Assembly: GCF_004000925.1 (NCBI RefSeq) | Contig: NZ_BIME01000001.1 | Span: 992,001-1,056,000, forward strand | Source: Paenibacillus illinoisensis NBRC 15959 | GTDB taxonomy: Bacteria > Bacillota > Bacilli > Paenibacillales > Paenibacillaceae | DNA length: 64,000 nt | Direction of reading: 5' to 3' | Part shown: positions 51,955 to 60,480 of the stretch, in pieces | Layout of the letters: every line of letters starts with the position of its first letter | Position numbering within the stretch: position 1 is the first letter of the stretch | Made by a program: the position numbers and the translations under genes | The notes under the pieces: generated by a model | Databases searched by the model: none | What the model saw: the letters and a program-made list of their open reading frames with translations, nothing else | Told to the model about the DNA's origin: nothing

Positions 51955-51991
51955 GTCTATGGCTCCTATGTTCCAAAATAATTTACAAAAA

Positions 51992-52021
51992 GAGACCTAA
52001 ATGAAGAGTCATTTAGGTCTC
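51992..52021 (-). terminator. Terminator of the 52,073 gene
   Basis: A perfect 13-bp stem GAGACCTAAATGA / TCATTTAGGTCTC with a four-base loop, followed on the minus strand by TTTTTG. Confidence 0.88.
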
Positions 52022-52072
52022 ACGTGACTGTATTGGACTGTTATGTCATTCGAAAAATATCCCGACTGAAAG

Positions 52073-52402
52073 TTACCGCTGCGCGTGCTCTTTGCTGTCG
52101 TTCTTCTCGAACCAAAAATCAAGCACTTTGGCGGACATCACACGTTCTTCAAGGTACTCCACTTGATGTGGTGTAAATTGTTCTTTCCAAGCGAAGGACA
52201 ACTCTTCACACAAGCCTACAATGGTCAGCAACTCTGACCAGGCAACATAGCGTTTGTACCAGAAAAATTGAGGATGTTCAATCATATAGGGATAAAGGTC
52301 ATCAAATTCCGTATGTTTACAATCCAGGGCACGTTCAAAATGAACTTTCGACTCCGCCAGCTTTTCAATAAAAAATTGTTCTGATGCCGGTTGGTTCCCC
52401 AT
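52073..52402 (-). CDS. Conserved protein of unknown function (109 residues)
   Basis: A soluble, mostly helical protein starting MGNQPASEQFFIEKLAES. It is rich in aromatic residues (YPYMIEHPQFFWYKRYVAWSE), with no signal peptide or metal motif. ATG 52,402 is preceded by GAGGAGG, which decides against the upstream ATG at 52,456. I do not recognise the family. Confidence 0.68.
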   Translation of the reverse strand: MGNQPASEQFFIEKLAESKVHFERALDCKHTEFDDLYPYMIEHPQFFWYKRYVAWSELLTIVGLCEELSFAWKEQFTPHQVEYLEERVMSAKVLDFWFEKNDSKEHAQR

Positions 52403-52498
52403 GGTGTTGCCTCCTCTCCCTAACATAACCCCATTATAAATGAAATCCGCGGTCATGCAAAGGCATTGTTCAAAAAATAGGCTTTTTCCTTTAAACTG

Positions 52499-53080
52499 TC
52501 ACATTTGGTTATCGTCGAATTGCACGGTTCCATCATTCAGTGAACGAATGCGCACCAAGGCTTCCACCGGAATGCCCTGCTCACGGATCGTACGTGCACC
52601 GGCCTGAAAACATTTCTCGACCACGACACCGAATCCGACGAGCTCCGCCCCTGAACGTTCAATGATTTTAATGACACCGCGAGCTGCATCTCCGTTGGCG
52701 ATAATATCGTCTATAAACAAAATACGGTCGTTCTCATGAATATATTCGCGGGATACCATAATATCGGTTACGATCCCTTTGGTAAAGGAAGGAACGCGTT
52801 CACAGTAGGCATCGGGATCTGCCAGAAGTGTCTTTTTTCGACGGGCAAATACGAGCGGCACCCCAAGTTCGTGAGCTGCGGCAAAAGCAACCGGGATCCC
52901 TGAAGACTCAACCGTTATGACCCGTGTCACTCCACTTTCACGAAAGCGAGCGGCAAACTCGCGGCCCATCTCCATTGTCAGTGCAGGATCAATCTGATGA
53001 TTCAATAATCCGTCCAGCTTCAGCACCTGATCCGAGATGACTACGCCTTCTTGTAATATTCGTTGTTTTAATACTTCCAT
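52499..53080 (-). CDS. xpt: Xanthine phosphoribosyltransferase
   Basis: A 193-residue cytoplasmic purine-salvage enzyme converting xanthine and PRPP to XMP. It has MEVLKQRILQEGVVISDQVLKLDGLLNHQIDP, the base-binding ESSGIPVAFAAA, and the PRPP loop ILFIDDIIANGDAA. Two ATGs (53,083 and 53,080) follow GGGAGG; the second fits family starts and spacing. Unlike B. subtilis, no pbuX gene follows and I see no purine riboswitch in the 205-bp leader. Confidence 0.93.
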   Translation of the reverse strand: MEVLKQRILQEGVVISDQVLKLDGLLNHQIDPALTMEMGREFAARFRESGVTRVITVESSGIPVAFAAAHELGVPLVFARRKKTLLADPDAYCERVPSFTKGIVTDIMVSREYIHENDRILFIDDIIANGDAARGVIKIIERSGAELVGFGVVVEKCFQAGARTIREQGIPVEALVRIRSLNDGTVQFDDNQM

Positions 53081-53114
53081 CATTCGACCTCCCAAGCCTA
53101 TCCTATGAGGTAAA

Positions 53115-53142
53115 AGTATCATAGATGAGGCTGTCAGTTCAA
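53115..53142 (-). promoter_or_regulatory. xpt: Candidate promoter of xpt
   Basis: TTGAAC (53,137-53,142) and GATACT (53,115-53,120) on the minus strand with a 16-bp spacer, 35 bp upstream of the start. Confidence 0.42.
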
Positions 53143-53285
53143 GCGAAATCGGGCTTTCCTCCATCATTGGACGATTCTGGGGACGCAAAGCTTCTTACAA
53201 TTGTCATGAGTTACCAGGGTCAAGCATACCTTGTACCATGGTACCCGCATGTCCAAACTATAATGGGGCCTGAGAGGGGAAACGC

Positions 53286-54344
53286 ATGAAACAGGCATTC
53301 CGGGTGCTGCAGATCGCATTTACATACATCGGAACGGTTGTAGGAGCAGGCTTCGCGACAGGGCAGGAAATATTGCAGTTTTTTACCCAGTATGGCAAAT
53401 GGGCCACCATCACCATTGGCTTATCGACCATACTATTTGTCTGGCTGGGCACCAAAATGATGCTCATCGCCCATGATACCGGCTCCCGCTCTTACGAGGA
53501 CCTGAACAAGCACCTATTCGGCCATAAGGCTGGAAAGTGGATTACCTGGATAACGCTTCTGATACTTATTGGTGTAAACAGTGTAATGCTCGCCGGAGCA
53601 GGCTCTGTCTTCGTGGAGCATCTTGGACTGAATTACCAGACTGGCTTGATTATTACGATAGTGGGAACGTACCTGCTTCTTGGACGAGGCATCAAAGCCA
53701 TATTGCAAATGAATAGCATTGTGGTACCGATGATGCTCCTGTTGTCCATTCTCATGATTACAAGCACCATACACCATCCCGGTGCCTTACGGTTCGTTAC
53801 GCTGACTACAGATACCAATCCTATAAAGGTGTGGCTGTCTCCACTACTGTATTCATCTTTCAATCTGGTACTGGCCCAAGCTGTTCTGGTGCCGGTAGGC
53901 AATCAGATCCGTGATCGTAATGTCCTGAAATGGGGCGGTGTAATCGGCGGAATCGGCGTAGGCTTCATGCTGTTAGCCGCCCATTTCGCCATGTCAGCCC
54001 AGATGCCAGGTATCATGCAGTTCGAAATTCCGATGGGGAGCATCGCCTTCCAACTTGGATGGGCTGTGCAGTCTGTGTATGTAACTCTGATCTTCATGGA
54101 AATATTCACAACATTCGTCGCAGATATCTATGGTATGACTCTTCAGCTTGGTCAGCACTTACAAGTCCCCCCTAGATTAATTACATTAACCATTATGATG
54201 CTGTGCTACTCACTCAGCCAGTTTGGATTCAGTTCTCTTCTATCCATTCTCTATCCAATCTTCGGCAGCCTTGCCCTAGTCTGGGCCGGAAAATTGGTGA
54301 TCGACCGTTGGGGAAGCTTTCGCACGAGACATAAAAACTTGTAA
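53286..54344 (+). CDS. YkvI-like membrane transporter
   Basis: A 352-residue integral membrane protein with about ten transmembrane helices and the N-terminal signature FTYIGTVVGAGFATGQEILQFF, typical of YkvI proteins, distant relatives of amino acid permeases and spore-germination transporters. The substrate is unknown. GAGAGGGG precedes the ATG. It is alone on its transcript and ends in a shared terminator. Confidence 0.85.
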   Translation: MKQAFRVLQIAFTYIGTVVGAGFATGQEILQFFTQYGKWATITIGLSTILFVWLGTKMMLIAHDTGSRSYEDLNKHLFGHKAGKWITWITLLILIGVNSVMLAGAGSVFVEHLGLNYQTGLIITIVGTYLLLGRGIKAILQMNSIVVPMMLLLSILMITSTIHHPGALRFVTLTTDTNPIKVWLSPLLYSSFNLVLAQAVLVPVGNQIRDRNVLKWGGVIGGIGVGFMLLAAHFAMSAQMPGIMQFEIPMGSIAFQLGWAVQSVYVTLIFMEIFTTFVADIYGMTLQLGQHLQVPPRLITLTIMMLCYSLSQFGFSSLLSILYPIFGSLALVWAGKLVIDRWGSFRTRHKNL

Positions 54345-54399
54345 GTTATACTGCGTGCCAAAATGTATTATATTTTAATACCATATTCTCTCAAGCAAA

Positions 54400-54423
54400 A
54401 AGCCGCTGTTCTCACAGCGGCTT
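54400..54423. terminator. Bidirectional terminator between YkvI-like and GT4 genes
   Basis: A 10-bp perfect stem AAGCCGCTGT / ACAGCGGCTT with loop TCTC. A T-run TTTTTG follows on the minus strand and CTTCTG on the plus strand. Confidence 0.82.
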
Positions 54424-54453
54424 CTTCTGTTTATTTTATTCTCAAAAATGAAT

Positions 54454-55584
54454 CTAGGCTTTGCTCGCGAATTGCAGGTACAACTTTTTCAGTTCATTAA
54501 CCGATCGGCCCAAAGAATAGTGCGTTTTGGCCTTCTCACACGCCGAGCGTGCAAGTTCGTAACGATACGAAGGATCCAGCATAACTTTCTCCAACGCCTC
54601 AGCAAGTGCCGAGGGATCCTCAGGGGGAACGAGCAGCCCGTTGCTGCCGTTCTCGATCTGTTCAGGAATTCCGCCCACATCCGTACCTATAAGTGCAAGA
54701 CAACTCAGCGCTGCCTCGGCAAACACGGAACCAAACGCCTCTGCCCTGGAAGGAAGTACAAATATATCGAAAAATGGCATGAACTCTTCCGGATGCAGGG
54801 TGTATCCATAAAAAATAGTCTCGTTATAGATACCCAAACGCTGAGCCAGTTCTTCCAAATCAGGTCGAATCGGACCATCCCCGATAATATGTAAAACATA
54901 GTCATGTCCTCGACCTTTGAGTTCCGCGCAGGCTTTGAACAAAATATCCAGTCCTTTGGCCGGGACAAGCCGGCATACCGTAACCAGCTGCGGGATCGCA
55001 TTATCATGAGGAATGGGTTTAAAACGTTTCTCATCAAATCCGTTCGGAATAATGCCAATGACGTCAGGCTGCTTCACATAAGGAGTTAAATACTGCCGAA
55101 ATGATTCGGAGACGGTTAACAACCGCTCTGCCTGATGCTCCAGCTCGCCGTAAATGGCAATCAAAAACTGATGATCCAGACCGTCTGGCTCGATTCTTCC
55201 ATTCAGAATCAACTCACGCTCATAACTGGAGTGAATGGTTTGAATAAGCGGTGTATCGGGAAATACAGTTTTCATGGCAAGACCCGCAATGGGATGGTGA
55301 GCGTGAATCAAATCATAAGGCTTCTGGATCCGCAGCTTCGTCCACCATAAATAATCACGGTAAGTCTGCATATATTTTTGAACGACAGGACTTTCCTGAT
55401 ACTTGGTCCAATCGAACGTTTCGAACTGCACGTCCTCCCTGCCCTTGTTGCGAATTCGCTTCGGCAGCGAAAACAAGTCCATCTCCCACCTCGGGGAAGT
55501 AAACCTCTCCTGCATATACGGAATCATAGAGGATACACCTCCGGGCTGCTCCGGAGGAAAGAAAAGCGCCTGCAGCAATTTCAC
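54454..55584 (-). CDS. GT4-family glycosyltransferase
   Basis: A 376-residue GT-B fold enzyme. The N-terminal half has FFPPEQPGGVSSM and IHAHHPIAGL; the C-terminal half has VCRLVPAKGLDILFKA, IIGDGPIRPDLE, and the nucleotide-sugar motif PSRAEAFGSVFAEAALSCLALIGTDVGGIPE (EX7E type). It transfers a sugar from an activated donor to a lipid, polymer or small acceptor; which is unclear. GTG 55,584 is the start, behind GGGGGAAACTAACG. It stands alone, not in a polysaccharide cluster. Confidence 0.9.
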   Translation of the reverse strand: MKLLQALFFPPEQPGGVSSMIPYMQERFTSPRWEMDLFSLPKRIRNKGREDVQFETFDWTKYQESPVVQKYMQTYRDYLWWTKLRIQKPYDLIHAHHPIAGLAMKTVFPDTPLIQTIHSSYERELILNGRIEPDGLDHQFLIAIYGELEHQAERLLTVSESFRQYLTPYVKQPDVIGIIPNGFDEKRFKPIPHDNAIPQLVTVCRLVPAKGLDILFKACAELKGRGHDYVLHIIGDGPIRPDLEELAQRLGIYNETIFYGYTLHPEEFMPFFDIFVLPSRAEAFGSVFAEAALSCLALIGTDVGGIPEQIENGSNGLLVPPEDPSALAEALEKVMLDPSYRYELARSACEKAKTHYSLGRSVNELKKLYLQFASKA

Positions 55585-55704
55585 CGTTAGTTTCCCCCTT
55601 TCTAGCTTCAGTCTTTCAGTACATCTTCAATCATGATATATTAGAACGTATGTTTCAGTAAAGAAATAACTGTTTATTCCTCACCATTTTAACAACAACG
55701 TTGC

Positions 55705-55763
55705 AGCTTGCAGACCCTGAGGGTTATCCGGAAGGGTCATGCGGACAAGCTAATGAAAAGGAG
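55705..55763 (+). promoter_or_regulatory. Structured leader with possible nested pseudoknot before the rsmF-like gene
   Basis: AGCTTG (55,705) can pair with CAAGCT (55,746). Inside, GACCCT (55,713) pairs with AGGGTC (55,733), and TCCG in that hairpin's loop (55,727) can pair with CGGA (55,742), a pseudoknot. An alternative small hairpin ACCC/GGGT (55,714/55,721) excludes the second stem. AAAGGAG follows at 55,757-55,763. It matches no riboswitch class I know. Confidence 0.4.
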
Positions 55764-55774
55764 AGCAACAAGAC

Positions 55775-57169
55775 ATGAGCAAGCCTTCACTCCCTGAGTC
55801 GTATATACATTATATTCGGGAAATGCTCGGCTCAGAAGCAGAAGCATTTATTGACAGCTACGATCAGCCTCGTGTACAGGGGTTGCGTTTTAACTCCCTT
55901 AAAGCTACACCAGAGCTCAAAAAGCAGGTGATAGAGCAGTTTAACCTGACCAAGGTTCCCTGGTGCGAGACGGGATACTACTATCAATCGAATGAGCGTC
56001 CTGGCAAACATGTGTATCATGCTGCAGGACTGTACTATATTCAGGAGCCCTCTGCGATGTCGGCGGTGGAGATGCTGAACCCACAACCGGGTGAGATCAT
56101 CTTGGATCTCGCGGCTGCACCAGGCGGCAAAACAACCCACATTGCCTCACTCATGGAAGACCAGGGGCTGCTCGTTTCCAATGAAATTCATCCGGCCAGA
56201 GCCAAAATCTTGGCAGAGAACGTGGAACGAATGGGACTCTCTTCCGTTGTTGTTACAAGTGCAGCACCCGGAGAATTGTCGGCGCGCTTTCCTGCAGCCT
56301 TTGACCGGATTATGCTGGATGCCCCTTGCTCTGGCGAAGGTATGTTCCGCAAAGATCCGGATGCGGTCACCGAGTGGAGCGATGATCTGGTCACACTGTG
56401 TGTGAACAGACAATGGGACATTTTGCAGGATGCCTATATCATGCTTAAACCGGGCGGGACTTTGGCTTATTCCACTTGCACCTTCAATCGCGAAGAGAAT
56501 GAAGGCATGATGGAACGTTTTGTTACCACTTATCCAGATCTGACTCTGGTACGGACTGAACGAATCTGGCCTCACCTGGCCCAGGGCGAGGGACACTTTG
56601 TAGCTGTAGTGACCAAAGCAGAATCCCAAGCTTATGCATCCCAAGAACAGGAAGAACAACCTCGCAAACGCAAAGATAAAAGAGGCAGGAATCCACGTCA
56701 AACGACAGCATCCAAAGAAGTAGAATCCGCGTGGAATGCTTATCTGGCCTGGAGTTCTGACCATACAGACACGGTAGCTAACGGAACTGGCAGACCTCTG
56801 CTTTTTGGTGAAGCTTTATATGTATTGCCAGAGCGTGCTGCACAGCTGCTGACCGATGATCGTTTAAACGGATTGAAGCTGCCCCGTCCAGGGCTTCATG
56901 TCGGTGACTGGAAAAAAGGGCGCTTCGAGCCTGCTCATGCACTCGCGCTGGCTCTGGGACAACTGGAGGCTGTCAACATGCAGCATGCAGCACTAGATGC
57001 AGAGACCAGCCAAGTGGCGGCATATCTTCGCGGTGAGAGCCTTCCTGCCGAAAGCGGAATTACCGGATGGACGCTTGTGACGTTCAACGGGCTTCCACTG
57101 GGGTGGGGAAAAGCCAGTGCAGGACAGTTAAAAAACCGTTTGCCTAAAGGCCTTAGACGCATGCAGTAG
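55775..57169 (+). CDS. RsmF/YebU-like rRNA (cytosine-C5)-methyltransferase
   Basis: A 464-residue SAM-dependent RNA methyltransferase of the RsmB/RsmF (NOP2/Sun) group. SAM motif I is DLAAAPGGKT (about 111-120). The two catalytic cysteines are Cys185 in DAPCSGEGMF and Cys235 in YSTCTF. After a basic linker (RKRKDKRGRNPRQ, about 293-310) a C-terminal RsmF-type domain ends with LGWGKASAGQLKNRLPKG. It probably methylates a cytosine in 16S rRNA. A paralogue lies at 61,221. The ribosome site AAAAGGAGAG sits directly after a foldable leader. Confidence 0.9.
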   Translation: MSKPSLPESYIHYIREMLGSEAEAFIDSYDQPRVQGLRFNSLKATPELKKQVIEQFNLTKVPWCETGYYYQSNERPGKHVYHAAGLYYIQEPSAMSAVEMLNPQPGEIILDLAAAPGGKTTHIASLMEDQGLLVSNEIHPARAKILAENVERMGLSSVVVTSAAPGELSARFPAAFDRIMLDAPCSGEGMFRKDPDAVTEWSDDLVTLCVNRQWDILQDAYIMLKPGGTLAYSTCTFNREENEGMMERFVTTYPDLTLVRTERIWPHLAQGEGHFVAVVTKAESQAYASQEQEEQPRKRKDKRGRNPRQTTASKEVESAWNAYLAWSSDHTDTVANGTGRPLLFGEALYVLPERAAQLLTDDRLNGLKLPRPGLHVGDWKKGRFEPAHALALALGQLEAVNMQHAALDAETSQVAAYLRGESLPAESGITGWTLVTFNGLPLGWGKASAGQLKNRLPKGLRRMQ

Positions 57170-57188
57170 ACTAACCCTATCACGACTC

Positions 57189-57219
57189 AAAGCCGGTGAG
57201 CATTAGTGCTCCCGGCTTT
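57189..57219. terminator. Terminator between the rsmF-like and GNAT genes
   Basis: AAAGCCGG/CCGGCTTT with an inner GAGCA/TGCTC stem and TTAG loop, followed by ATTTT on the + strand; it lies between convergent genes. Confidence 0.88.
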
Positions 57220-57290
57220 ATTTTCCGTTCATTAATGGAGTTGAGTTAACAGGTTGATGAAATGAAATGACCTATTTTTTTAAATTTCAT

Positions 57291-57836
57291 TTAGGATTGA
57301 AGTGGCTTCTCAAACGTACTATACCCATTCATTTTCCCCACAAAGGTATATCCGTTCCGAGGGTAAAATTCATTCAGCCTCTCATTGTCACCCACACAAT
57401 CCAATCGCATGACGTGTTTGTTGTCAAATTGGATTCCACTGCTGGACCAACCCAAAATGTCCCGACCCAGTCCGGTACGGGCGTACTTTCTCCGAATGGC
57501 CAAACGATGCAAATAAACGGCGCCATCCGCTTGATGCGCTTGCGGTCCCCATAGCTCGGAATCCCAAGCACTTGGCTGCTGCATCAGAATAACCATGCCT
57601 GCCACATCGCCTTCTTTCTTGAACACAAACACATCACCGCGACGAATGGCCCCTGCTGTATCGTGGGAATCTTCACCTTTCAAAAGCGCACTCCACTGGG
57701 AAGATCCCTGGCTGCGTAACCATTCAGCTGTCTCCCTAAGCAAGGATAGTACATCTTCCGTGTCTTCCGGCTGAGCCTGCATTGCTCTAAAATCATCGTT
57801 AATATATTCTGTAATGATTGAAAATGAGTGCTTCAT
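57291..57836 (-). CDS. GNAT-family N-acetyltransferase
   Basis: A 181-residue GNAT enzyme that would transfer an acetyl group from acetyl-CoA. Markers are DVFVFKKEGDVAGMVIL, YLHRLAIRRKYARTGLGRDIL (acetyl-CoA loop, R/K-x-x-G-x-G) and LDCVGDNERLNEFYPRNGYTFVG. ATG 57,836 has GGAGGAGAACC before it; the frame extends to 57,914 without support. The substrate is unknown. Confidence 0.88.
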   Translation of the reverse strand: MKHSFSIITEYINDDFRAMQAQPEDTEDVLSLLRETAEWLRSQGSSQWSALLKGEDSHDTAGAIRRGDVFVFKKEGDVAGMVILMQQPSAWDSELWGPQAHQADGAVYLHRLAIRRKYARTGLGRDILGWSSSGIQFDNKHVMRLDCVGDNERLNEFYPRNGYTFVGKMNGYSTFEKPLQS

Positions 57837-57937
57837 GGTTCTCCTCCAATTCCAGATCTCTTTAGAACTATTGGAACTATACCCGGAAATGAATTTTTCG
57901 TCAAAACAAATCAAAAAAGGTAAAAGGCATAAGCCTC

Positions 57938-59002
57938 TTACCCGTCGATCTTCGCTTCATCTATAATCTGGTTCCGGTACAGCATGGTAAGGTGCAATGT
58001 GTCGAATTCAAGGTCCTTGTCCAGTTCCTGAAGCAGCACCTCAACCAGATCCCGCCGCTGTGCACTGGTTCCGGGTACCTGATAATCCATATAGCCCGTC
58101 AGGTCGGCATGAGATGTATCAATGGTTGCTGTCCCCACAGGTAATCCGCCACGTTCTTGCAGAAATAGCTCATAGACCCTGAATTCACGGTCCTTGCGCA
58201 CCAACATGACATAACAGGAATCCTCTGCTTCGTCTATCTCGTCTTCAGAATCATCCCAATCCTCGTATTCGGTAAACTCCTCTTCCTCCGAGTCATCCAC
58301 AAAGTCGCGGTGTACCCACTCCATGGACTCCAGCTCAGTCCCCTGATGCCACATGCGAAGAGTAATCGTGTCGATCACTTCTTCGTCGAGTTCTCTTACG
58401 AGCAGCTCTGCCGCAGCATCAAGCTGGCTCTCGAGAGGCACGTCATACCAGTGTATCTCGCCTTGAATGTCGGCCCCATATTGTTTCAATGAAGCTTCTG
58501 CCAGCTCAGTCCCGTCAGCATCGTTAAACACATAGGTCGATATACTTCGTCCGGCGGTTACAAGCTCCATTTCCAGCACATGTTCCCGATCTTCATATGT
58601 AAAAGCTTCATCTGCTGTATCCGGAATTACGCGAGAGTCATCCACATCCAGGTCATCCAAGTATTCATCAGCCTCGTAATGCATATCATCCGACTCACGC
58701 TCTGGATCAAATTCCAGGTTTTGCAGAACCGAATGCAATGTGCCACAGCTGACCAGCACTTCATAATAGATCGCCTCCACTGCATCCGTAAGGGACCGGA
58801 TATATGCATGAACCTGATCAATGATGTGCTTTTCCTCATCCGCTGAAACCAATTCCCGTTCCATCTGAAGACTGCCAGACAAACGGTCTCCTTCCCTATA
58901 TACCAGCAGAAGTGAACCCGCGTATTGATCATTCACCATTATATCGAGCACTTCACCACCTGATGTACGCAGATCCGGAATCAGCTCCACTTTCTGTTTC
59001 AT
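57938..59002 (-). CDS. Acidic protein of unknown function with three internal repeats
   Basis: A 354-residue cytoplasmic, strongly acidic protein. Three related units of about 90 residues lie at about 3-95, 141-232 and 263-350. Each has paired beta-strands, then a helix such as LVEVLLQELDKDLEFDTL or AAELLVRELDEEVIDTI, then a strand LHLTMLYRNQ/ITLRMWHQG. Linkers between them are almost pure Asp/Glu. I know no family name and no catalytic motif. ATG 59,002 follows GGAGGAGG. It lies about 100 bp upstream of the GNAT gene on the same strand. Confidence 0.75.
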   Translation of the reverse strand: MKQKVELIPDLRTSGGEVLDIMVNDQYAGSLLLVYREGDRLSGSLQMERELVSADEEKHIIDQVHAYIRSLTDAVEAIYYEVLVSCGTLHSVLQNLEFDPERESDDMHYEADEYLDDLDVDDSRVIPDTADEAFTYEDREHVLEMELVTAGRSISTYVFNDADGTELAEASLKQYGADIQGEIHWYDVPLESQLDAAAELLVRELDEEVIDTITLRMWHQGTELESMEWVHRDFVDDSEEEEFTEYEDWDDSEDEIDEAEDSCYVMLVRKDREFRVYELFLQERGGLPVGTATIDTSHADLTGYMDYQVPGTSAQRRDLVEVLLQELDKDLEFDTLHLTMLYRNQIIDEAKIDG

Positions 59003-59103
59003 GTGCCTGTCCTCCTCCATTTCTAATGGTATTCTCATAGGTTACCCATGAGGCCAGTAGATTATGAAGCAGGAGCCTTTGAAAATGAAAAATGTGGTTG
59101 TTA

Positions 59104-59907
59104 TTAGACAGCTAGGACGTGTTTTTGGACAGCATGCGCAACACCCTGCTCGTTGTTAGAGAGTGTCACTTCATCCGCAGCAGCCTTCACCTCTTCCGGC
59201 GAGTTGTCCATGGCAATCCCTATGCCTGCATAAGTCAGCATCGTGATATCATTGTAGTAATTGCCGATTGCCAAAATTTCTGAAGGTACAATACCTTTGG
59301 ATTCAGCCAGTCTCTTCAGCGCCGCTCCCTTGGAGGCTTGCGGGTGCATCAGATCAATGAAAAAGTCTCCGCTGCGAGTCATGTAGTAAGGCAAATTCCA
59401 AGTTCCCCATTCCTGCTGAACCTTGTCCATCTGCTCTATGGGCCCAAACGCGGTGAATTTGGCAAGCGGTTCTGACAGGTCTGCCCACTGCGGAAGCTTT
59501 AAGGGCTCCATCATGAAGTTGTTGTACATCTCCCGAACCTGTAATTCCAATCCTTCCGGCTGATCCACATATAATCCAAATGCCGTGTTGATGTCAAAAT
59601 GCACACCGTTTGTACGGCAATATGTGACAAAGGGCTCCAATCCCTGACCATCCATGGCAAATCTGTGCACAATTTCACGGCTCTCCACTTCGGCCGTCAC
59701 GGCTCCGTTATGTGTAATCACATATCCGTCAAGCCCCATTCGCTTCATAAAAGGAATGGTGTTGGCCGGGCCTCTGCCCGAACACAGAACGATCTCGGCT
59801 CCCTGCCGGGAAGCACGGATCAGAATCTCTTGGGTCCATTCGGTAAGCTCATGATGATCATTAAGCAGCGTGCCATCTACGTCAAGCGCAATTAATTTGA
59901 TTGTCAT
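59104..59907 (-). CDS. Cof-type HAD-superfamily hydrolase
   Basis: A 267-residue HAD-IIB phosphatase. Motif I is IALDVDGTLL (Asp nucleophile and acid), motif II LCSGRGP, and motif III the lysine in HPQASKGAALKRLAE. Motif IV reads IGNYYNDITML: the first Asp of the usual GDxxND is Asn, while the second is kept. Cof-type enzymes dephosphorylate sugar phosphates, FMN or PLP; the substrate here is unknown. ATG 59,907 has GAGGAG upstream; the open frame to 60,114 runs into repeats and is not real. Confidence 0.88.
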   Translation of the reverse strand: MTIKLIALDVDGTLLNDHHELTEWTQEILIRASRQGAEIVLCSGRGPANTIPFMKRMGLDGYVITHNGAVTAEVESREIVHRFAMDGQGLEPFVTYCRTNGVHFDINTAFGLYVDQPEGLELQVREMYNNFMMEPLKLPQWADLSEPLAKFTAFGPIEQMDKVQQEWGTWNLPYYMTRSGDFFIDLMHPQASKGAALKRLAESKGIVPSEILAIGNYYNDITMLTYAGIGIAMDNSPEEVKAAADEVTLSNNEQGVAHAVQKHVLAV

Positions 59908-60117
59908 CGGGTCTTCACTCCTCAACTGTTTAAGTAATCGCACCCTCCCAAACCCTCCCTTCCGAGGTAGGGCCCCAGAGGGCTCTGCCCTCTGGACTCC
60001 CGTCTGTTGACCGGCGATGTGTCGGGTCTTGCTATGTGACGGTGGGTGTGGGAGCGCTTGTCTGCCTGGATCTCCGCTTATCGCGAAATCCAGGCCAAGC
60101 TTAAGTGCGACCATTTC
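59908..60117. repeat. Intergenic region with a palindromic GC-rich element
   Basis: Near 59,974-59,994 CCAGAGGGC and GCCCTCTGG form a perfect 9-bp stem with loop TCT, a dispersed-palindrome type common between bacterial genes. It shares the GCCCTCTG core with the tandem array that follows. No gene is seen here. Confidence 0.55.
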
Positions 60118-60480
60118 GGGCAGCGCTTCGCCCTCTGCCCAGGCTCCCTGCTCCGCTCCGCGAAGGACGGGAGCTTGCGCCTGCGGCGCTGAGGGCAGGG
60201 CTTCGCCCTCTGCCCGGGCTCCCTGCTCCGCTTCGCGAAGGACGGGAGCTTGCGCCTGTGGCGCTTGAGGGCAGCGCTTCGCCCTCTGCCCAGGCTCCCT
60301 GCTCCGCTTCGCGAAGGGCGGGAGCTTGCGCCTGTGGCTTGCTGGGCAGCGCTCCGCCCTCTGCCCGGGCTCCCTGCTCCGCTCCGCGAAGGACGGGAGC
60401 TTGCGCCTGTGGCGCTGTGGGCAGGGCTTCGCCCTCTGCCCAGAGCTCCCTGCTCCGCTCCGCGAAGGACGGGAGCTTTA
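60118..60480. repeat. 75-bp GC-rich tandem repeat array, about 4.8 copies
   Basis: Units begin at 60,118, 60,193, 60,269, 60,344 and 60,419 (lengths 75, 76, 75 and 75 bp, and a 62-bp last unit) and differ at only a few positions. Each unit holds two hairpins: GGGCAG..CTGCCC around GCTTCGC, and GCTCCC...GGGAGC around TCCGCGAAGGA. The array fills the gap between the pseudouridine synthase stop (it touches the stop codon) and the HAD gene. Open frames reading through it are artefacts of the repeat length. Confidence 0.9.

Noticed and set aside
53081..53285. Purine riboswitch before xpt
   Set aside because: None of the conserved purine-aptamer loop sequences or three-way-junction bases can be found in the leader, although such a switch is expected from B. 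subtilis.
56147..56764. 205-residue minus-strand frame opposite the first rsmF-like gene
   Set aside because: It mirrors the catalytic motifs on the other strand and has no independent evidence.
60118..60480. Tandem array as a CRISPR
   Set aside because: The units are directly adjacent with no unique spacers, are too long, and no cas gene is in the window.
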